A DNA stretch of 64,000 nt, taken from Polytrichum commune (lineage: Eukaryota; Streptophyta; Polytrichopsida; Polytrichales; Polytrichaceae). The first letter of the stretch is position 1; every line of letters begins with the position of its first letter. Positions 60,401 to 64,000 of this stretch are shown here, in pieces. The notes below the pieces were generated by a model that saw only the letters and a program-made list of their open reading frames with translations, made no database searches and was not told the DNA's origin. The translations under genes were made by a program, and so were the position numbers. Location: assembly GCA_950295325.1 (NCBI GenBank), contig OX485806.1, positions 21,204,001-21,268,000 on the forward strand, given 5' to 3'.

Positions 60401-60725
60401 AACTTCCATAATTCAACTGGTGAAGTGGCAAAATATCTGACGTCTTTTTGAGTGCAGAAAAGGAGTGACCTTTAGAAACCAGCTCAAAGTAGCCTTCACA
60501 CCATAACAGTAAAGAGTGCCAAATGCCAAAAAGAGACAGTTAACAATATGACATGGTGAGGTATGGCCACCAGTCCCACCTCATACTATTAACGTGCACA
60601 AAATGCAAAGGATGGTTGATAGACCAGACTTTGGACCTGAGTTCAGCCTGGGCTTTTTCAATCGCAGAGCCGCGTGGCGAAGGCTCGTTGTCTATGGCAG
60701 CTGCAGCACCAGCTCCTGCGCCCAT
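45681..60725 (-). CDS. EAF1: EAF1-type subunit of NuA4 histone acetyltransferase (27 exons)
   Basis: Scaffold-type nuclear protein of the NuA4/Tip60-like complex, which acetylates histone H4/H2A. Plant homologues (Arabidopsis EAF1A/B) act in transcription and flowering time. Exon coordinates are given in separate entries. All 27 introns/exons keep phase and sum to 6858 nt (2285 aa, somewhat longer than the roughly 1900-2000 aa usual in plants). Domains: N-terminal AIEKAQAEL/REERRRELDFLEK region (1-50), Glu/Ser-rich linker (80-585), HSA domain (about 586-700), KKKRK and KKKKKTK nuclear-type basic clusters, SANT/Myb (about 1155-1210), Gln/Pro-rich C-terminal third with 60 Gln in a row (1560-1619). 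Start chosen at ATG 60725, the first in-frame Met after an upstream stop. Alternatives at the N-terminus remain possible. Confidence 0.93.
45834..46288 (-). repeat. EAF1: EAF1 intron 26: two extra copies of the exon 26 tail
   Basis: A unit of about 163 bp (25 nt of exon end, donor and about 138 nt of intron) is repeated. Exon-like pieces lie at 46125-46149 and 45963-45987, each preceded by a CAG acceptor and followed by GTATGC or GTATCT. The first contains an in-frame TAG if spliced in. Either would truncate the protein. Confidence 0.8.
46289..47054 (-). CDS. EAF1: EAF1 exon 26
   Basis: Phase-2 entry after GGATATAG, then LQTRHNSTTLGMPVPG and a Gly/Pro/Ser-rich stretch of about 256 residues ending SPMVSNNGQ before GTATGTTC. 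Confidence 0.88.
47397..47602 (-). CDS. EAF1: EAF1 exon 25
   Basis: GGVTKQQQG..., then Gln/Pro text including a (PQ) run, ending in QSQRR with donor GTCAGT. Confidence 0.85.
47785..48160. mobile_element. MITE-like insertion in EAF1 intron 24
   Basis: The ends ATAAGGTAAGCAGGCTTAA and, inverted, ATAAGTCAAGCAGGCCTAA are terminal inverted repeats. The body belongs to the family also seen at 36.4, 36.8 and 38.4-38.9 kb. Intron 24 spans 47603-48267, so the element makes up over half of it. Confidence 0.65.
48268..49122 (-). CDS. EAF1: EAF1 exon 24
   Basis: 285 codons, very rich in Gln, Pro and Ser (QQHMQLQTGVPNQAYY... to QQQQSVQ). Acceptor TTGACAG, donor GTATTC. Confidence 0.9.
49441..49677 (-). 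CDS. EAF1: EAF1 exon 23 with 60-residue polyglutamine
   Basis: Reads PFSPQHQHSQQL, then 60 uninterrupted Gln codons (CAG and CAA mixed), then SQQRNQQ. The donor GTACAA is weak in context but keeps the frame into exon 24. Confidence 0.85.
49829..49969 (-). CDS. EAF1: EAF1 exon 22
   Basis: MPTCPEERRLQILQQLQTL...VALSNLGSDMTALVSSPPQ; acceptor TTTACAG, donor GTGAGG. Confidence 0.9.
50247..50634 (-). CDS. EAF1: EAF1 exon 21
   Basis: DAQRFTMKLSPEDATRLRM..., corresponding to the R-D-x-R-F...DEQ region of plant EAF1, then Gly/Pro/Leu repeats and NMSRRITSMLTMVR before GTAAGT. Confidence 0.9.
50973..51200 (-). CDS. EAF1: EAF1 exon 20
   Basis: PLELCDRNTNNGDVTPHSY..., corresponding to the PLDLCD motif of plant EAF1. 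It ends NAAAAR with donor GTATCC. Reading through the donor would meet TAG. Confidence 0.9.
51361..51433. repeat. (CA)n(TA)n compound microsatellite in EAF1 intron 20 side
   Basis: CGCGCA repeats, then (CA)n, then (TA)n, between exons 19 and 20. Confidence 0.9.
51512..51600 (-). CDS. EAF1: EAF1 exon 19
   Basis: SESQEQKHLATPHPSHGIAIAQFCPGGFS; matches the 'HNSHV.ALSQV.PNN' region of homologues. Donor GTGAGTG. Confidence 0.85.
51891..51998 (-). CDS. EAF1: EAF1 exon 18
   Basis: GNARVPRVHGTAEEETLKHM..., equivalent to the G-S-A-R...EEDT-L/V-K region. Donor GTGAGA. Confidence 0.88.
52275..52394 (-). CDS. EAF1: EAF1 exon 17 (SANT helix 3)
   Basis: GIYRKPKQCKDRYSSLMDRR closes the SANT/Myb domain, followed by an acidic linker. 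Acceptor TTTCAG, donor GTGAGT. Confidence 0.93.
52778..52858 (-). CDS. EAF1: EAF1 exon 16 (SANT helices 1-2)
   Basis: AILALVHDLGSNWELVSDVL... with the conserved N-W-E-L-V/I-S-D of plant EAF1. Confidence 0.93.
53287..53343 (-). CDS. EAF1: EAF1 exon 15 (SANT start)
   Basis: PPSNTPTGVGIPWSASEDQ; P-W-S-x-x-E-D-Q opens the SANT domain. Confidence 0.92.
53541..53767 (-). CDS. EAF1: EAF1 exon 14
   Basis: GEQEDMPGTPGSQGTLGHYN..., Ala/Ser-rich middle, then RDRNRRVRVNK, a basic segment just before the SANT domain. Confidence 0.88.
53933..53993 (-). CDS. EAF1: EAF1 exon 13
   Basis: MKRKGDLHWPQTIISPDGGL; short exon in phase with both neighbours. Donor GTGAGT. Confidence 0.82.
54369..54410 (-). CDS. 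EAF1: EAF1 exon 12 (42 nt)
   Basis: Small in-phase exon GSGGDSEDLVHYEQ between a good TTGCAG acceptor and GTGAAG donor. Could be skipped without breaking the frame. Confidence 0.75.
54521..54765 (-). CDS. EAF1: EAF1 exon 11
   Basis: GMAGTFPRAGQGSHSQQDDC... with the basic cluster KVKKKKKTKPYQG that matches the P-K-K-K-K-K-T-K motif of plant EAF1. Confidence 0.92.
55197..55385 (-). CDS. EAF1: EAF1 exon 10
   Basis: SPYRSSDVSASDMGMHSP..., then IPVKRARSSAANLRPRA, equivalent to the I-P-T-K-R-V-R-T motif of homologues. Confidence 0.92.
55562..55814 (-). CDS. EAF1: EAF1 exon 9
   Basis: EHKAKWAAAAAEAEAEALTPVEGV... to DFVFGDFLSDGQDEELPSMY and SKKKRKMMIKT, the counterpart of the E-D-E-G-E-T...K-K-R-K region. 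Confidence 0.92.
56009..56092 (-). CDS. EAF1: EAF1 exon 8
   Basis: EPLFYVVPMGSMEEYRLSVE..., matching the 'LFY.VP.GAME.YR.SIE' text of plant EAF1. Acceptor TTCCAG, donor GTATGA. Confidence 0.92.
56485..56649 (-). CDS. EAF1: EAF1 exon 7
   Basis: ATEKSLSTGKAECDNLSGIQ..., containing GIQKYAVQFVK, counterpart of the G-V-K-E-Y-A-S-R-F-L-K helix. Donor GTACAT. Confidence 0.9.
56884..57168 (-). CDS. EAF1: EAF1 exon 6 (HSA domain, second half)
   Basis: ESLWKRNQSARICRSVALKV..., then RAVNEFWHTAEK; conserved A-x-x-x-F-W of the HSA region, which in other HSA proteins contacts actin-related proteins. Confidence 0.93.
57590..57712 (-). CDS. EAF1: EAF1 exon 5 (HSA domain, first half)
   Basis: SKRKLVEERKLMKRSSEPSR..., then HWDFVLEEMAWMANDFMQ, the hallmark H-W-D-x-V-L-E-E-M-A-W-x-A-N-D-F of plant EAF1 HSA domains. 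Confidence 0.95.
57829..59344 (-). CDS. EAF1: EAF1 exon 4 (large linker exon)
   Basis: 505 codons of low-conservation Ser/Glu/Asp-rich sequence without a known domain, ending HFLAEDSKARDDFILEEAEH and IK, which leads into the HSA. Acceptor CTGCCAG. Confidence 0.93.
59902..59996 (-). CDS. EAF1: EAF1 exon 3
   Basis: GGEPLDFKFGETPLAHCL..., the conserved G-G-x-P-L-D-F-K-F-G motif of plant EAF1. Confidence 0.93.
60277..60331 (-). CDS. EAF1: EAF1 exon 2
   Basis: RDLAVREERRRELDFLEK, conserved V-R-E-E-R-R-R-E-L-[ED]-F-L-E-K. Acceptor GAGTTCAG. Confidence 0.95.
60637..60725 (-). CDS. EAF1: EAF1 exon 1 (start exon)
   Basis: MGAGAGAAAAIDNEPSPRGS, then AIEKAQAEL; conserved A-I-E-K-A-Q-A-E-L-R. Donor CTCAG/GTCC is non-ideal but the only one that joins exon 2 in frame. 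Upstream in the same frame lies ASGFEHIVNAEPGP without an ATG. Confidence 0.82.
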
Positions 60726-60882
60726 GGGACCTGGCTCTGCATTGACTATATGCTCAAACCCCGATGCAAAATCAGGGTCTTACCTCTTCTCCCAATGCCA
60801 GTTGTTGCTTCTTCCTCTTCCCTCCTACTCCTGTGACTTGATGAGCTCTTGCTAAATGAGCTCACAACTTGTCCATTCTGAC
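60726..60882 (-). other. EAF1: EAF1 leader, part adjoining the start codon (inferred)
   Basis: Purine-rich stretch after a possible acceptor TTTGTAAG, with an in-frame TAA near 60781. Probably 5' untranslated. Confidence 0.4.
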
Positions 60883-62836
60883 CTTACAAATTCAAAGAAA
60901 ACTCCACTAGTAAGTTACTGCATGCCCAAAATCTAGCTAAGACAGTGAGAACAAGATTATTCTACTTAAAAACTCTTGGGGATAATTGCAGACTATATAT
61001 TATTTCTAGTTCAAGATGGCAAAACTTTGATTTAATCAAAGTGTGATTGTTAACTGCCTCTCAAGGAATGCCCAATAACAACACAAAACAACACATACTT
61101 CAGAAACCCTCATACCATGTAGGTCTCAAAAAGGTTGACAAAAGAAACCTCCTATGCACACAAGGAGAGTACCATTCAGCACTCCAGATTGCAAGCTTCA
61201 ATGGAAACCGACAACAACAAACAACCAGATGAGATCTTGTTCCCCAGTTAACATGTCGTTTCTCCTTTGAAGACTTGTTAGAGCAATGGTATTGAGATGA
61301 AGTCAAAGCACACATGCAGCAAGAAGTCAAGATTTTCGGGTGAAAGTAATACAAGATGCAAAATTGGCAACAGTAACAGCTCAACACTGGACCATCGATT
61401 ACTTCAAACCCTCAGCTCAACATTTACCACTCGTGAAACAGAACATTAGTAGACACAAGTGCGTCAGATTTTTAATTGAGTAAGATAATGTGAGCCAGAA
61501 CATGTCATTACAACATATCGGTCCTACATAACAAGTCTACATCATTTGAAATCCCAACTTGAGAGGGCTCCTCCAAAAACATAGCAGGTATTCTCAAAGA
61601 TTGTACAATTAACAAAGCCACAACATATCAGTGTTTCTAGATTCGCTGGCTATGTAGGATGATACAAGTCTCCAAATTAAAGTAACAAAATATCTTCCAC
61701 TATTCAGGCCATGACAAGTACATTTTCAAAGATATTTCATCTTAAGAACAAAAGAAGTTGTTTCCTCTTAAATTTGTAGCCAATGATTTCAATTCCATGA
61801 TAGTTTCACTGAACTAGGCAACTGACAGATAAAAGATCCATAATATTATTCCAAGATTCAAATCTCTCCTACAACGTTATTCAACCTTCAGTGTTTTTCT
61901 ACTCAGGAAAATACATGAACAAACTCAAAATTGAGATGTAAGTATCGGCTGTATGTGTAACTGTTCTGAGGAGTGACACGCAATTGGATTTAAATCATTA
62001 CTCGTTCATCTCATGAAAATAATATTCATGAGATAATGATTCTCGGCACTTAAGAGAATACAGACAACCACTCAATCCCAATCGCACAATGGTTACCATA
62101 TCTGCCTAAACTTTACTTCACGTTAAAGGTGGGCAGGCTAGCATCAAATCCTTAATCCTGACTAGCTTTCAAATCTACAGAGGTTTATGAAAACTCCCAG
62201 CATCACTCTCTTAGTTGTAAACCTCAGGTCTTGCAATAGCGCATTCACAAACCTTTAGCTCAAATTATAACTCATCCCTGACTGGAACTCATGATTCATC
62301 ATCATAACAAAGATGCTTTTGTTGTAATTCTCCCAATGTGATATTCTCTATGCGCTCTCTCTCTCTCACTCTCTCTCTCCATCATCCCGCATGAAATTTG
62401 ACTCTCAAGGGTGAGAAACCCTACCCTGCTAATCAGAGCCTAAACGATAATCCAGCATAGCATCGTCGTCGTCGTCGTCGTCGTCGTCCCTGCGTTCTAG
62501 AATATGAAATAGGGCAGATTTCCATACCAATCTAAAAGTTGAGAGATTGCATAAATAAAAATTCACATATGCGCCATCATCGAAACTACAGGAATGAAGG
62601 AAAAAGGAGTTCGACAATGCGAGCAGCATAGCATCACATCACATGCCCCTGAGGCAAAATTTCGACAATCCAATACTATCACATGTCCCGAACGCACAAA
62701 TTTCGAACTCCCGGGAACCAATCAACATCAAAAAAAACAACCAAAAAAATCCCACACACCGTAGCGTGATTGATTGACGACAAACCCCAACCCCGGAACC
62801 CTAGAAACGCAAAACACATTGCTCAAACCACCATAC
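60883..62836 (-). other. EAF1: EAF1 leader intron (inferred)
   Basis: AT-rich, no ORF of note. Contains a CT-rich microsatellite near 62357-62379 and (CGT)n at 62461-62489. It would be the first intron, between the leader exon and the start-codon exon. Confidence 0.45.
62461..62489. repeat. (CGT)n microsatellite
   Basis: Nine CGT triplets inside the inferred leader intron. The Asp run on the minus strand is an artefact. Confidence 0.9.
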
Positions 62837-63222
62837 CTTGGTTCTCCACCTCGAAACGCTCGCGGCCACATCCGAAGGTTCTGGAAATCCACACCAAACA
62901 GAAAATAAACAGCGCGACCGGATTGCTCCCAACGCCGAATCGTATGCAAGTATCCCCGGTGCAAGCAACTTCCGAGGCCCCAATTCGCATGTGGCCACCA
63001 TCCCTAGCTGTTGCCACACATCCCGCCCTTGCAATTTTCGCTCCCGGAATGTAAATCCAGCTCGCTCGACATCGCGGAAGCCGAATCGGATCGATTTCGG
63101 GGCCAATTTGGCATCGACAATCTTCGCGAGGGTTGATGCCCTCGGGGGTAGAAGGCTCGCTCTCGCTACCCCGCTCGCAGCAGCACAGGCAAGCCTCAGC
63201 AGTATTTCTGTCCCTGTATTGT
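62837..63222 (-). other. EAF1: EAF1 first leader exon (inferred)
   Basis: GC-rich compared with its surroundings, ends at donor CCAAG/GTATGG, and begins about 30 bp below the TATA box. Open frames inside are not conserved proteins. Confidence 0.45.
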
Positions 63223-63252
63223 ACGCACCCACTTAAACATACGTATATATTG

Positions 63253-63260
63253 TATTTATA
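63253..63260 (-). promoter_or_regulatory. EAF1: TATA box of EAF1
   Basis: TATAAATA on the minus strand, just upstream of the GC-rich leader. Confidence 0.6.
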
Positions 63261-63378
63261 CGTATAGCAGCAGCAGCTACATGGCTCTTCTCCAAGAGAG
63301 GGAGAGGGAGGCGCCTGTATTGTACACTGTGATTTTTGTATGTATAATTTATTTGTGTACGTATTTTACTTTGGGGTG

Positions 63379-63386
63379 GCGCGAAA
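63379..63386 (-). promoter_or_regulatory. EAF1: E2F-type site upstream of EAF1
   Basis: TTTCGCGC on the minus strand fits the E2F consensus TTTSSCGC, about 120 bp upstream of the TATA box. A GA-rich block lies at 63295-63310. Confidence 0.45.
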
Positions 63387-63463
63387 ACCAGATGGAGGCT
63401 GGAGAGCGTAGAGTAAGTAGTCTAGTGAGAGTGTAGGGGGAATAGAAAGTTTAATAGGCCCCC

Positions 63464-64000
63464 TATACGGTCGGCTCCTTTTGTTATGCAATGTATGAAT
63501 CCTCCTAATAGGCTTGCCTTTATGAATGTATGTGGTTTGATGATATTATCTACACTAGTGCTACACATTTCATTTAGTTTGGCATTATAATTGGTGTGCA
63601 ATGTTCATTGGAGTCATCTTCATGATTTGCCATGTAATAAGTTAGCAACTTGTCATGTAACAAGTTCCACCTTAAATTTTCTAGTCTTCCTATACGGTGG
63701 GTTCCTTTTGTTTTGCAATGTATGGATCCTCCTAGGAGGCTTACCTTTGTGGAGGATATGTGGTTTGATGATATTATCTACACTAGTGCTACACATTTCA
63801 TTTAGTTTGGCATTAAAATTGGTGTGCGATGTTCATTAGAGTCGTCTTCATACTTTGCCATGTAATAAGTTAGCAACTTGTCATGTAACAAGTTTCACCT
63901 TAAACTTTCTAGTCTTCCTATACAGTGGGTTTCTTTTGTTGTGCAATGTATGGATCCTCCTAGTAGGCTTACCTTTGTGGATGATGTGTGGCTTGATAAT
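63464..64000. repeat. 228-bp tandem repeat, runs off the window
   Basis: Units begin with 'ctatac(g/a)gt.gg' at about 63464, 63691 and 63919. Each contains 'gatgatattatctacactag' and 'agcaacttgtcatgtaacaa'. At least 2.3 copies, closely similar, with no coding function. Confidence 0.9.

Noticed and set aside
62801-63232. 143-codon minus-strand ORF upstream of EAF1
   Set aside because: It lies in the GC-rich leader, has no true ATG at its start and no known domain; better explained as 5' untranslated region.

Overview
The window is plant nuclear DNA, most likely from a flowering plant. The evidence is one spliced gene with GT-AG introns of about 0.1-2 kb, a chromodomain-bearing Ty3/Gypsy retrotransposon, tRNA-derived SINE-like copies, MITE-like inverted repeats and many microsatellites. 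The species cannot be named from the sequence. There are no bacterial-type genes, CRISPR arrays, rRNA genes or intact tRNA genes.

Only one confident cellular gene is present. It lies on the minus strand (about 63.22 kb down to 45.4 kb) and encodes the plant EAF1-type subunit of the NuA4 histone acetyltransferase complex, with HSA and SANT/Myb domains and a Gln-rich C-terminus. I rebuilt 27 coding exons by hand. All splice phases agree and give a continuous frame of about 2285 residues, including a run of 60 glutamines. A TATA box, an E2F-type site and a probable 5' leader intron lie upstream. A 228-bp tandem repeat begins about 200 bp upstream of the promoter and runs off the right edge. The last intron holds two extra copies of the tail of exon 26, each still flanked by splice-like sites.

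The left 45 kb is a transposon graveyard. At 4282-10333 lies a complete but decayed chromovirus with two LTRs, a perfect 5-bp target duplication, a primer site, a polypurine tract and recognisable gag, protease, RT, RNase H, integrase and chromodomain remnants. Its LTRs carry an array of about ten short hairpin motifs. Around it are two related LTR-like transcription units (about 1.7-3.2 kb and 11.3-13.1 kb) and two possible reverse-oriented relatives (about 23.8-25.2 kb and 33.4-35.0 kb). The first two each end in a small ORF whose core peptide is conserved while its codons differ almost only at silent sites.

Other remnants are a PIF/Harbinger transposase fragment (33 kb), two pogo/CENP-B-like transposase relics (35.4-36.0 kb with TIRs and TA duplication; 44.5-45.3 kb), two SINE-like copies (19.5 and 41.1 kb), several inverted-repeat elements (3.4, 18.7, 20.7, 31.1, 41.7 kb) and tandem arrays (2.4, 12.0, 13.3, 42.4, 63.5 kb). 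The rest is AT-rich intergenic DNA without recognisable genes.
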